Below, piece after piece: positions 39,103 to 47,815 of a DNA stretch of 64,000 nt. Made by a program: the position numbers and the translations under genes. The DNA is from Methanolobus halotolerans (GTDB lineage: Archaea; Halobacteriota; Methanosarcinia; Methanosarcinales; Methanosarcinaceae). The stretch covers positions 94,426 to 158,425 of the forward strand of contig NZ_PGGK01000006.1 of assembly GCF_004745425.1 (NCBI RefSeq), in the 5' to 3' direction. The notes under the pieces are model-generated. The model was not told the DNA's origin. It searched no databases and worked only from the letters and a program-made list of their open reading frames with translations. Each line of letters begins with the position of its first letter. Within the stretch, counting starts at the first letter, position 1.

Positions 39103-40217
39103 TGTGCCCTTGGCCTGATGACACGGTTATCTGCGTACTGCTCAAAGCAGTGAGCCGTCCAGCCGGACACCCTACCTATAGCAAACACGGAAGTTGCAAG
39201 TTCTGGCGGTATACGGAGATACTTGTATATCACAGCCGAATAGAAATCCACATTCGGATATATGGGCCTCCCCCGCACATCCAGGAACTCACGGTACATG
39301 ACATGTTCCAGACTTTCGGCTACTTCATACCATGTAGGATCGCCATTTTCCTTTGCTACCCTTTTTGCCATATCCTTGAATATCCTTGACCGGGGATCAT
39401 ATGTTCTGTAAACCCTGTGCCCAAAGCCCATTATCTTCTCCTTCCGGGAGAGTTTGTACAGGACATAATTATTGGCATTCTCCGGAACAGCAACCTCATC
39501 CAGCATTTCCATTACACCCCTTCTGGCACCCCCGTGAAGAGGCCCCTTCAAGGTGCATAGGCCCGTTATTATGGCTGAATACACATCTGCCAGGGTGGAA
39601 GCTGCAATCCTCAAAGCAAATGTTGACGGATTTAGTTCATGCTCAGCACTGAGAATAAAATCTTTTTCGATAGCCTCAGCCTCTATCGCTGAAGGTGCCT
39701 CTCCCCTTAACATGTACAGGAAATTAGCTCCGTGCGACAGAGTTTCGTCGGGCTGGAACGGAAAGTCACCACTTTTGCACCTGTAAAGTGCGGCAATCAT
39801 GGTAGGTAATTTCGCTATCAGGCGAACTGCCTTATTCTTATTTGCATCCAGTGAGTTATTATCATTCTCATGATCCATATGAGCAGTACAGGAGATAGCG
39901 GTCCTCAGAGAATCAAGTGCTTCGGTACCGTAGTTACATACCCTCATTATATCTATCATCTCTCCATTGATACGGCGTTCGCTCTTCAATCTGTTTGAAT
40001 ATGCAGCCAGTTCCTGCTCACCCGGAAGTATTCCGTTTATCAGTAAATAAGAAATAGTCTCATAAGACATCTCTGCCAAGTGCTCAATATCGATTCCCCT
40101 GTACTTTAAAATACCCTGCATACCATCGATAAAGGATATGCTCGTATCCAAAGCTACAATGCCTTCAAGTCCCTTTTTTGTTTCTTGCAAGTAAGAGCCC
40201 CCAGCAAAGAAATGCAT
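39093..40217 (-). CDS. Citrate synthase
   Basis: 374 residues, the short archaeal/Gram-positive type. Catalytic segments are AEHELNPSTFALR (His), GPLHGGARRGVMEML, KIMGFGHRVY (His) and PNVDFYSA (Asp). It condenses acetyl-CoA and oxaloacetate. In Methanosarcina the oxidative branch to 2-oxoglutarate is reported, unlike the reductive branch in several other methanogens. The aconitase gene lies just upstream on the same strand (148-base gap), supporting that role. Confidence 0.95.
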   Translation of the reverse strand: MHFFAGGSYLQETKKGLEGIVALDTSISFIDGMQGILKYRGIDIEHLAEMSYETISYLLINGILPGEQELAAYSNRLKSERRINGEMIDIMRVCNYGTEALDSLRTAISCTAHMDHENDNNSLDANKNKAVRLIAKLPTMIAALYRCKSGDFPFQPDETLSHGANFLYMLRGEAPSAIEAEAIEKDFILSAEHELNPSTFALRIAASTLADVYSAIITGLCTLKGPLHGGARRGVMEMLDEVAVPENANNYVLYKLSRKEKIMGFGHRVYRTYDPRSRIFKDMAKRVAKENGDPTWYEVAESLEHVMYREFLDVRGRPIYPNVDFYSAVIYKYLRIPPELATSVFAIGRVSGWTAHCFEQYADNRVIRPRAHYI

Positions 40218-40365
40218 TTTTTTGGTAAAATATCCTCAATTTAATATTTGCTTTGCTGTATATAAAGATTGCTTAAGCATTATATAAGAAAGCAAACAAC
40301 ATTTGAGATTAGAGTAGAACAGTGGACAGAATATTATTGCGATATAAACAAGGAGAAAGGGGAAA

Positions 40366-43158
40366 TCACTCCCCTTTGATCTTGTCTCTGAGGAACTTAT
40401 GGAGGATGCCGCCGTTCCTGTAATATTCGATCTCAATATCTGAGTTCAAACATATAATGACATTGAACTGCTTTGTCTTCCCTTCAGAATCCGCAGCAAC
40501 TACAGAAAGTTCACCATTGGGTTGCAGAGATTCAATTCCTCTGATATCGAATGTCTCCCTACCTGTGAGATCAAGACTCTGCACATTCTCACCGTCCGGG
40601 AACTTAAGTGGCAGTACACCCATTCCTACCAGGTTGCTACGATGGATCCTTTCAAATGACTCAGCAATGACCGCTTTTACACCGAGGAGCTGGGTCCCTT
40701 TTGCAGCCCAGTCACGGGAACTACCCGTACCATATTCCTTTCCAGCAAGAATGATCAGAGGAATGTTGTTCTCAACATATTTCATTGCCGCAGGATAGAT
40801 GTGCATCTCTTCTCCGGTAGGCACGTAGACTGTCCATGAACCTTCTTTCCCGGGGACTAGTTTGTTTTTCAGACGGACATTCCCGAATGTTCCCCTCATC
40901 ATAACCTCATGATTGCCACGCCTGGAGCCATATGAATTGAAGCTCTTCTCATCAACACCCTTTGAGATCAGGTACTGGCCGGCAGGATAGTCCGTGCGTA
41001 TGGAACCTGCAGGTGAGATATGATCGGTAGTGATACTGTCGCCAACAAGGGCAAGCACATATGCATTTTCTATGTTTTTCATGTCTTCTGTTCCCATGGG
41101 GAAATCTTTGAAGAATGGCGGCTCCTGTATGTAGGTTGAATCAGCATCCCAGTCATAGAGAAGCCCCGAGGGAGCATCAAGCTCTCGCCAGAGTTCTGTC
41201 CCTTCAAATACATTAGAATACTCTTTTTCAAACATTTCAGGCCTGACGAACTCCTGCGTATACCTCTCGATATCTTCTTTTCCGGGCCATATATCATTAA
41301 GGTATACAGGCTGCCCATTTGGATCACAGGCTATTGGCTCTGTTTTCAGATCAATGTCAACTGTGCCTGCAAGGGCGTAGGCTACCACAAGCATGGGAGA
41401 TGCCAGATAGTTCGCCTTTACAAGAGAATTAATCCTGCCTTCGAAGTTCCTGTTACCGCTGAGTACGGCAGCCACTGTCAGGTCCTTGTTCTCTATCTCC
41501 CTGGAAACAACTTCATTGAGGGGGCCACTGTTACCGATACATGTCATACAGCCATAACCCACCAGATGGAAGCCAAGTGCTTCAAGATAGGGCATGAGAT
41601 CCGCTTCCTCAAGGTAATCTGTGATTACACGGGAACCCGGTGCAAGGCTCGTCTTGACGAAAGGTTTGACCTTAAGGCCTCTTTCAACCGCATTCTTTGC
41701 AAGCAGTCCTGCACCCATCATGAGGGTAGGACTGGAAGTATTAGTACAGGATGTAATAGATGCTATCACCACTGACCCATGGGTCACTTTTACTATATCA
41801 TCGGCACATTTGGCCTTGACGATCCCGAAAATGTGAGGATGCGTCGCTTCAGCAACGTTGTAACCGCCTTCCTCAAGCCACCTGCTGTAGTCCGAATCCG
41901 TGCCATTCAGTACTCTACGGCTCTTTGCCTCGAAGACTTCCTTCATTGTCTGATGGAATACCCTGGACATATCCTGGATCGGAATGCGGTCCTGGGGTCT
42001 CTTCGGTCCTGCAAGACATGCATCTACAGTACTCATATCGAGCTCCAGTGTTGAACTGAACTGAGGCTCTGGAGCACCCTCTTCCATGAACAGGCCCTGT
42101 TGCTTGCAGTACTCACGGACAAGATCAATGTGCTCCTGTTTTCGGCCGGTCATCGCCATATAATCAAGAGTGATCTCATCCACCGGACAGAATCCCATGG
42201 TAGCACCGTACTCCGGTGCCATGTTCGCAAGCACTGCCCTATCAGCCAGATTCAACGTCTTGTAGCCGGGACCGAAGAACTCCACGAACTTGCTCACAAC
42301 ACCATGCTCCCTGAGCATCTGGACAACAGTCAGTACAAGGTCGGTTGAGCTTACGCCTTCCCTCAATTCCCCTGTCAGTCTGAATCCGACAACTTCCGGT
42401 ACCGGCATGTAATAAGGCTGTCCAAGCATAACCGCTTCAGCTTCGATACCACCTACTCCCCAGCCCAGCACACCGAGACCGTTTATCATGGTGGTGTGGG
42501 AATCCGTCCCAACGAGGGTATCGGGATAAGCAAGCAGCTCTGAGTCCTTTTCTACAAGATGTACAAGGGGTGCCAGGTATTCGAGGTTTACCTGGTGAAT
42601 GATACCGCTTGCCGGCGGGACCACTCTCATGTTATCAAAGGCCTTCTGAGCCCAGTGGAGAACCTCATAACGTTCCTGATTCCTGTGGAACTCATACTTT
42701 TCGTTGCAGTTACGTGCATAGGATGTGCCATAATAATCGACCTGTACCGAATGGTCAATGACAAGATCGGCGGGTATCACCGGATTGATCTTTGCAGGAT
42801 CGCCTCCCAGTCTCTGCATTGCTGACCTGATCGCAGCGATATCGACAACTGCAGGAACGCCCGTAAAGTCCTGAAGTATAACCCTTGAAGGTATAAACGG
42901 AATATCAGATGAAGGAACAGAATCCGGACTCCAGCCAGCCAGGTTCTTTACATCATCCTCAGTGACAAGTTTACCATCTATATTCCTTAACAGGTCTTCC
43001 AGTAAGACCCTGATGGAATACGGCAGGGCTGATAACTTGACAAGGCCAAGCTCTTCAAGTTTCTTTAACCGGTAAATAGTTACCTTTTTACCATCCATTT
43101 CAAAAATCTGTTTAGCCCCGAAGGGGTCATGACCAAGACTGCCTTTCATTATTGTCAC
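40366..43158 (-). CDS. acnA: Aconitate hydratase A (AcnA/IRP type)
   Basis: 930 residues, full length for AcnA. The substrate and cluster-binding regions include DSHTTMINGLGVLGWGVGG, cluster cysteine in ITSCTNTSSP and two more in GYGCMTCIGNSGPL, and the C-terminal swivel domain YGTGSSRDWAAKG with active serine. It interconverts citrate and isocitrate. Start at 43158 is followed closely by a second ATG. It is upstream of citrate synthase; no isocitrate dehydrogenase is seen here. The bacterial-type AcnA in a methanogen may be an old transfer, but nothing in the sequence proves it. Confidence 0.95.
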   Translation of the reverse strand: MTIMKGSLGHDPFGAKQIFEMDGKKVTIYRLKKLEELGLVKLSALPYSIRVLLEDLLRNIDGKLVTEDDVKNLAGWSPDSVPSSDIPFIPSRVILQDFTGVPAVVDIAAIRSAMQRLGGDPAKINPVIPADLVIDHSVQVDYYGTSYARNCNEKYEFHRNQERYEVLHWAQKAFDNMRVVPPASGIIHQVNLEYLAPLVHLVEKDSELLAYPDTLVGTDSHTTMINGLGVLGWGVGGIEAEAVMLGQPYYMPVPEVVGFRLTGELREGVSSTDLVLTVVQMLREHGVVSKFVEFFGPGYKTLNLADRAVLANMAPEYGATMGFCPVDEITLDYMAMTGRKQEHIDLVREYCKQQGLFMEEGAPEPQFSSTLELDMSTVDACLAGPKRPQDRIPIQDMSRVFHQTMKEVFEAKSRRVLNGTDSDYSRWLEEGGYNVAEATHPHIFGIVKAKCADDIVKVTHGSVVIASITSCTNTSSPTLMMGAGLLAKNAVERGLKVKPFVKTSLAPGSRVITDYLEEADLMPYLEALGFHLVGYGCMTCIGNSGPLNEVVSREIENKDLTVAAVLSGNRNFEGRINSLVKANYLASPMLVVAYALAGTVDIDLKTEPIACDPNGQPVYLNDIWPGKEDIERYTQEFVRPEMFEKEYSNVFEGTELWRELDAPSGLLYDWDADSTYIQEPPFFKDFPMGTEDMKNIENAYVLALVGDSITTDHISPAGSIRTDYPAGQYLISKGVDEKSFNSYGSRRGNHEVMMRGTFGNVRLKNKLVPGKEGSWTVYVPTGEEMHIYPAAMKYVENNIPLIILAGKEYGTGSSRDWAAKGTQLLGVKAVIAESFERIHRSNLVGMGVLPLKFPDGENVQSLDLTGRETFDIRGIESLQPNGELSVVAADSEGKTKQFNVIICLNSDIEIEYYRNGGILHKFLRDKIKGE

Positions 43159-43255
43159 CCATAATAATTACATATCGTTAAAGTGAATTAATATTTAAAC
43201 GTATTTTGCTCAGGATACGATTAAAATCCGATCAGTTTGCATTTTAAGCAAGCAG

Positions 43256-43282
43256 GCCAGCCGGAAGAGATTTACGGCTGGC
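43256..43282. repeat. Inverted repeat upstream of aconitase
   Basis: GCCAGCCG at 43256-43263 and CGGCTGGC at 43275-43282 form a perfect 8-bp stem with an 11-base loop. It lies about 100 bases upstream of the aconitase start, between that gene and the IS element. It could be an operator or the terminator of a gene removed by the insertion. Confidence 0.45.
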
Positions 43283-43347
43283 AGGAGCTTTAACAAACCT
43301 GTTGCATGTATTTGTTTATTTATTTTCAGATGAGGACCGAGTAAATT

Positions 43348-44330
43348 CTATTCAGATATATAACTTTGCTCTGTCGGCTCTGTAGAAATCCTCATTTGGA
43401 TCAAACAAACAACCTTGGCAGACCTGTCAAGGTTGTTTACTATTAGCTTTATTTTAATCTCTTTTACCTGATTCCAGTGCTTCCTGGCCTTTATTTCCTC
43501 ACCATATTTCCTTTTGAGGACTGAAAACATAGTTTCAACCAGGTTTCTGTTATGGTAGAGTTCCTCATCAAACTCTTTTATCATTTTTCTACGATAATAT
43601 CCTTTTATCCTTTTTCTCTTCCTCTGCCTTAAAGGAATAATGGCTATTGCTTGTAATTGTTCTCTTGTTAGTGAATGTATAGCTTCTGAATCGTATCCTT
43701 TATCCATGACATAGTAGTTTGATCTTCGAGTTTTATGACATTGCTTTAACAACGTTTTTGCATGTTTTGCATCATGATTTGGTTTACCTGATATCTTAAA
43801 ACCAGTAACTATTAACTTATTAGTATCAACAGAAATACTTACTTTCATGAATGATCTGCGTTTCTTCTTTGTCCTGAGTGAATAGTAGTAACTACAATAA
43901 CCACTGGTAAATCCACTTGAATCAATAGCAGTAACTTCTATTCTTTCTCCATGTGAGTAGAACAGATCAAGTGTTTGCTTTAATAATCCATTGAAGTAAA
44001 CAGATTTAATTCTTCTAACGAACTTATGAAGTGTAGTATAATGTGGAACTTGCTTTAATCCAATTCTTGACTTAACTGGATCCATCAATTGAACAAGTTC
44101 AACAACACTCCTGTAATCGGTCTTCAGATACTCTTTCAATAAAACCAATGTCAATAGCTGATGTTGTGTATATTTTCTTTTGGAATACTTACAACTGTAT
44201 ATCTCCAAATGTGAGTTTCCTGATGCAGCTAGCGCTGCATCAACAAACTTTAAGTACTTATTAGACTGCCATCAAATCGAAGATTTAATGGGAGTTCCAG
44301 ATATTTGATCTGGAACAAAACACTAATCAT
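43348..44330 (-). pseudogene. IS5-group transposase with N-terminal frameshift
   Basis: The DDE core is intact in a 286-residue frame (43348-44208): AIDSSGF (first D), [10 protein letters not shown] (second D) and [16 protein letters not shown] (E). The frame stays open upstream through [19 protein letters not shown] without an ATG. A good start (GGGG then ATG at 44330) opens an adjacent frame that runs [10 protein letters not shown] and stops; joining the two needs a shift near 44262-44266. The C-terminal frame also reads through the terminal repeat at 43376 into flanking DNA. The gene therefore looks inactive, unless programmed frameshifting or a non-ATG start is used. Confidence 0.7.
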
Positions 44331-44430
44331 CCCCTTTGTGTTTTTCGTTAGCAAGTTAACACTTTGGGTTTTTATCCTTTTTAAGCTATTATGCGTAAAA
44401 TGGAGTAGAAAATAGGTTTTCTACAGAGCC
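43376..44430 (-). mobile_element. IS5-group insertion sequence
   Basis: The ends are GGCTCTGTAGAAATCC (43376-43391) and the complement of GGCTCTGTAGAAAACC (44415-44430), matching at 15 of 16 positions. Total length 1055 bases with one transposase gene on the minus strand. A 9-bp perfect hairpin (44294-44316) lies in the transposase leader. No direct target repeat is seen at the two borders. It sits between the aconitase promoter region and a regulator gene. Confidence 0.75.
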
Positions 44431-44730
44431 ATATTTTGAGAATTACTGATTATGCATTAAGAGCCACAATGGATATTCGATAAGTGGGGCGAGCGACCCT
44501 ATGCATACAACATCGAATAAATATTTTTTGTATAAGCCTGAATGTATTTTGATTTAAGAAATGATTAAATATTTTGTTAACTAACGATAATCTAATGCAG
44601 TCATAATCTCAGCCAGACTTCAAAATTGTAATAAGACTTCTCAGGAATAACAGCCTCGTATAAATATTACTATTAAAAATCTTATTGTGGTGATTGATAT
44701 TAACAAGTTGTTGAATAGGATGTGCCATCG
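44431..44730. other. AT-rich spacer
   Basis: 300 bases between the IS and the FilR1-type gene. I see no gene. AAATATTACTATTAAAAATC near 44660-44680 is a candidate TATA region, and AGGATGTG at about 44718-44725 is the ribosome site for the downstream gene. Confidence 0.4.
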
Positions 44731-45522
44731 GTGAAAAAAACGTTGCTTGATATTATATTTGCGTCTGAGAAAAGGAAAAATACGCTTTTGCTGTTGAAAG
44801 AGGGCCCATGTGAAATGGATACTCTCCTTAAATCTCTGAATACAACAAGAACAGCTTTACTTCCTCAGATAAGAATTCTGGAAGATTATTACCTGATTGA
44901 TCAGCTGGGCAATTCTTATGAATTGACAGAGATCGGGGAATTAGTAACTAATGAAATGATTCCTTTACTGGACATAATAGAAGTTTTTGATAACAAAGTC
45001 GATTACCTGGGAACTCATAACCTTGATTTCATTCCGCCTCACTTGGTTAAAAAAATAAGCAAGCTTAGAAAATGTAAGGAAGTGAATCTTCCTCTTCCGG
45101 AATCTTATCAGCTTAATCAGGAGACCGTCAAAACGACCTTCATGTCTGAATCCTTTTTTGTAGTTACTTCATTCTTCCATCCAAATTACCCGTATATTTT
45201 CCCTGAAATGGTTCAGGAGGATGTAAAGCTGCATATAATTGTCTCTGAATACGTGCTTGACATAATGCGGACCCAGTACCACGAGATATTTGTTGGACTT
45301 ATAAGAAATGGTTCTCTTGATCTATATGCCTACCCTGAAGAAATGGGCTTCCAGGTTATCGCATTTAATGACTATCGCCTGCTGCTGCGCCTGTTGACCA
45401 ACGATGGTGAAATAGACATAAACCATATGCTCTGTTCCAGTTCTGATGCACTTGAGTGGGGAAGAGAGCTGTTTGAACATTATAAATATGTTTCAACACC
45501 AATAACGGAGGATATTTTTTAA
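44731..45522 (+). CDS. FilR1-type winged-helix transcriptional regulator
   Basis: 263 residues from the GTG at 44731; an in-frame GTG at 44722 would add three residues but leave AGGATG without spacing. A winged-helix DNA-binding domain covers about 1-75 (LLDIIFASEKRKNTLLLLKEGP, TRTALLPQIRILEDYYLI). The middle and C-terminal domain (SESFFVVTSFFHPNYPYIF, LLLRLLTNDGEID) resembles the FilR1/DUF1724 domain of methanogen regulators, some of which control filament growth or methanol methyltransferase genes. Targets here are unknown. Confidence 0.8.
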   Translation: MKKTLLDIIFASEKRKNTLLLLKEGPCEMDTLLKSLNTTRTALLPQIRILEDYYLIDQLGNSYELTEIGELVTNEMIPLLDIIEVFDNKVDYLGTHNLDFIPPHLVKKISKLRKCKEVNLPLPESYQLNQETVKTTFMSESFFVVTSFFHPNYPYIFPEMVQEDVKLHIIVSEYVLDIMRTQYHEIFVGLIRNGSLDLYAYPEEMGFQVIAFNDYRLLLRLLTNDGEIDINHMLCSSSDALEWGRELFEHYKYVSTPITEDIF

Positions 45523-46001
45523 TAATCTTTGTGTTCATTGGATATCAGGTGGCTTGTTCCGCTTATATTTTGCGGTATGCAACGCAAACCAGGATCAATC
45601 GTTGAAGATTGATGTGGATGTTCCTTAAAAATCCTCGATATTCAGTGATTGGTCATGATCATAATTTTTTGTAATTCTTTTTGTCTGATACATTCATCGA
45701 CTACGTGAACATGAGAGGATCAGACTCACATACTTACAGAGCTACTATCCTCTTGACAATGCATGAGATAGCGGCCGGAATCTATGCCCTGAATATCGAG
45801 TATGAGTTTATTATAAGCCTGTCAATATTGCTACTGATCCTAGGTGCAATAAAGATCATGGCTGTCAATTATTCTCCTGACGACAATGACTTTATTCTAT
45901 CAACTGGTTCGAGTAAATGAATTTATCAAGAATGGTTTTTGAATCAAAGGGAGACATCCTATCAAGAAAAATCTATAAACTTTGTCTCTCAACTATGAAC
46001 G
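45523..46001. other. Spacer with short ORF and small hairpin
   Basis: 479 bases. It has a 7-bp hairpin (ATCAATC 45594-45600 with GATTGAT 45607-45613) and a weak short ORF (next entry). AATCTATAAACTTT at about 45969-45982 is a TATA-like box that fits a leaderless Sir2 transcript. Confidence 0.4.
45681..45920 (+). CDS. Small hypothetical membrane protein (weak)
   Basis: 79 residues from TTG, or 69 from the ATG at 45711. One hydrophobic segment (EFIISLSILLLILGAIKIMAV) is present. There is no good ribosome site and no family. It may be a real small membrane protein or chance. Confidence 0.3.
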   Translation: MSDTFIDYVNMRGSDSHTYRATILLTMHEIAAGIYALNIEYEFIISLSILLLILGAIKIMAVNYSPDDNDFILSTGSSK

Positions 46002-46739
46002 ATGGACAGATTCATCAAACTTCTTGCAGAATCAAGGCACTGTGTCTTTCTTAGCGGTGCCGGTATTTCCACACTTTCAGGAATACCTGATTTCAGGGGA
46101 AATAATGGTATTTACAGGAAGTTTGACGCTGACAGGATATTCGATATAGATTATTTCCACGCCGATCCAGGCTACTTCTATTCCCATTCAAAGGATCTCA
46201 TCTATAATGTCGATGAAAAAGAACCGAATATAATTCATTACGTACTTGCAAGACTCGAAAGGATGGGCTTTGTAAAGTCGGTGATTACACAGAATATCGA
46301 TCTTCTTCACCAAAAAGCCGGCTCGAAGAATGTTATTGAGATACATGGTTCTCCTAAAGAGAATACCTGCCTGTCCTGCGGAAAGACGTTTTCCTATGAG
46401 CAAACTGCAAGTATTGTCAGGGCTGACCGGGTTCCAGAATGTGATGAATGCAGTGGTCTTATAAAACCAAATATAACCTTTTTCGGGGAAATGCTCGACC
46501 GGGAAGCTATCATGAAAGCAGTAGATGAAAGTTCCCGCGCGGACCTTTTCGTAGTCACAGGTTCTTCATTGATGGTTCACCCGGCTGCATCTCTTCCCCT
46601 ATATTCTATCAGGAACAGGGGCAGGCTTGTGATAGTGAACAACAGGCCAACTCCCCTTGATCAATATGCAAATTTGAGGTATGATGACCTGGAAGTTTTC
46701 TTTGAATATCTTGAATCTAATTTCAATGATACAAAATAA
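46002..46739 (+). CDS. Sir2-family NAD-dependent protein deacylase
   Basis: 245 residues. NAD binding is shown by LSGAGISTLSGIPDFRG (residues 18-34) and TQNIDLLHQKAG. The catalytic histidine is in VIEIHGS. A zinc site has CLSCGKTF and CDECSG, and GSSLMVHPA is the second nucleotide motif. It would deacylate lysines, for example on chromatin proteins such as Alba, as known for archaeal homologues. The ATG lies about 25 bases after a TATA-like box, which suggests a leaderless mRNA. Confidence 0.92.
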   Translation: MDRFIKLLAESRHCVFLSGAGISTLSGIPDFRGNNGIYRKFDADRIFDIDYFHADPGYFYSHSKDLIYNVDEKEPNIIHYVLARLERMGFVKSVITQNIDLLHQKAGSKNVIEIHGSPKENTCLSCGKTFSYEQTASIVRADRVPECDECSGLIKPNITFFGEMLDREAIMKAVDESSRADLFVVTGSSLMVHPAASLPLYSIRNRGRLVIVNNRPTPLDQYANLRYDDLEVFFEYLESNFNDTK

Positions 46740-47115
46740 CTTTTAGGCTTTTTTATCTTCATCCGGGAGGCGATGCCAATGATTTCTGAATAGTTTCTTC
46801 CAGTGAGTACAGTTTATTGATGCGAGGGTCTCTGATCATCTGGTTGTTCTCTGAGTTTTTGCCTACATTGGGAAGGCTGTTCAGTTCCTCATCTGTCCAC
46901 ATCCTTTTTTAATATAGGTCAGATTTCTGATTTACATATCAATTTATTTTTAGACCTATATAAAACTTATTTTCTAACCTAAGTGAATCAGGTGAAGAAT
47001 AAACGAAGACATTCCTTTAAAACAGGTTTTATTAAAATTAAATAGGTTTTTCCGGAAAGTCATTTAAAATTGGATGGTTCTCTGTTTAAAATAGGTATGA
47101 ACCATCACGTTATAT
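46740..47115. other. Spacer with a small minus-strand ORF
   Basis: 376 bases between Sir2 and the Hsp20 gene. It contains one candidate small gene (46759-46902). The remainder is AT-rich with no other support. Confidence 0.4.
46759..46902 (-). CDS. Candidate small protein (47 aa)
   Basis: ATG at 46902, TGA at 46759-46761. The product begins MWTDEELNSLPNVGKNSENN and ends SLEETIQKSLASPPG, polar and helix-prone with protein-like composition. GG directly precedes the ATG; an AT-rich ATATTAAAAA lies just upstream. No family recognised. It could equally be the 5' remnant of a larger gene. Confidence 0.4.
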   Translation of the reverse strand: MWTDEELNSLPNVGKNSENNQMIRDPRINKLYSLEETIQKSLASPPG

Positions 47116-47607
47116 TTATTCCGGATACTCAAAGGTGATCTCTAGTACGCCATTCCTGCATGTGGACTCCGCTGTTGCCGGGTCTACTTTCGTTGGCAAC
47201 CTCACGATCTTTGATTGACCTACTCCATCAACGATCATATTGATCTCCACTTGTATGTCAGAAGCAAAGTACTCGATACAGTCTTCATCTGCCCCCAGGT
47301 CCGCGATCAAATGTACTTTGTCACCAGTTTGCTGAACTTCAATGAAAGGATCTTGTTTCAGGATGTAGAAGTTACCTTCTTTCTCCTCTTCATCATGCTG
47401 TTTCACAGACTTCCTCCCCTCAAAACCAAAGATAGTCGGATTCTTCCCAGGTTGATTGATTATAGTGAAACCATGAACCACGGACTTATTACTTTCGTTG
47501 ATGGTATCGTTGAACATGTCCAGTATGTGTTCAATCAGCTGGTCAATCGTTTCAATCTTTTTCTCATTGGACTCATCGTCATTTTCATGACGTCTTTTAT
47601 CGTCCAT
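47116..47607 (-). CDS. Hsp20/alpha-crystallin-like (GvpH-like) protein
   Basis: 163 residues. A charged N-terminus (about 1-80) leads into an alpha-crystallin-type domain: DPFIEVQQTGDKVHLIADLG, then FASDIQVEINMIVDG, and RNGVLEITFEYPE, where GVLEI replaces the usual G-x-L. This is the layout of archaeal Hsp20 and gas-vesicle GvpH proteins. No gvp genes are nearby, so a small heat-shock role is more likely. GGAGATGAAACA precedes the ATG. Confidence 0.75.
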   Translation of the reverse strand: MDDKRRHENDDESNEKKIETIDQLIEHILDMFNDTINESNKSVVHGFTIINQPGKNPTIFGFEGRKSVKQHDEEEKEGNFYILKQDPFIEVQQTGDKVHLIADLGADEDCIEYFASDIQVEINMIVDGVGQSKIVRLPTKVDPATAESTCRNGVLEITFEYPE

Positions 47608-47815
47608 TGTTTCATCTCCATTGATATTTGCGTTTTCTTCATTTATATGACTATGGTTATAGCCGAATTTCGTTCTATGCTATACGAACAAGTCATATAT
47701 AATATTATGCGTCTGCAAAACGAAGTTACTTCAAGGAGAAGCCGAACAATTATTTATCTTTGTAATAACCTCTAAAGAACTATATCCTGAATTTATTGTA
47801 GAACGAGGAAATATC

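Noticed and set aside
47116..47607. Gas vesicle gene (GvpH)
   Set aside because: The similarity is to the general Hsp20 fold; no gvpA or other gvp genes are nearby.
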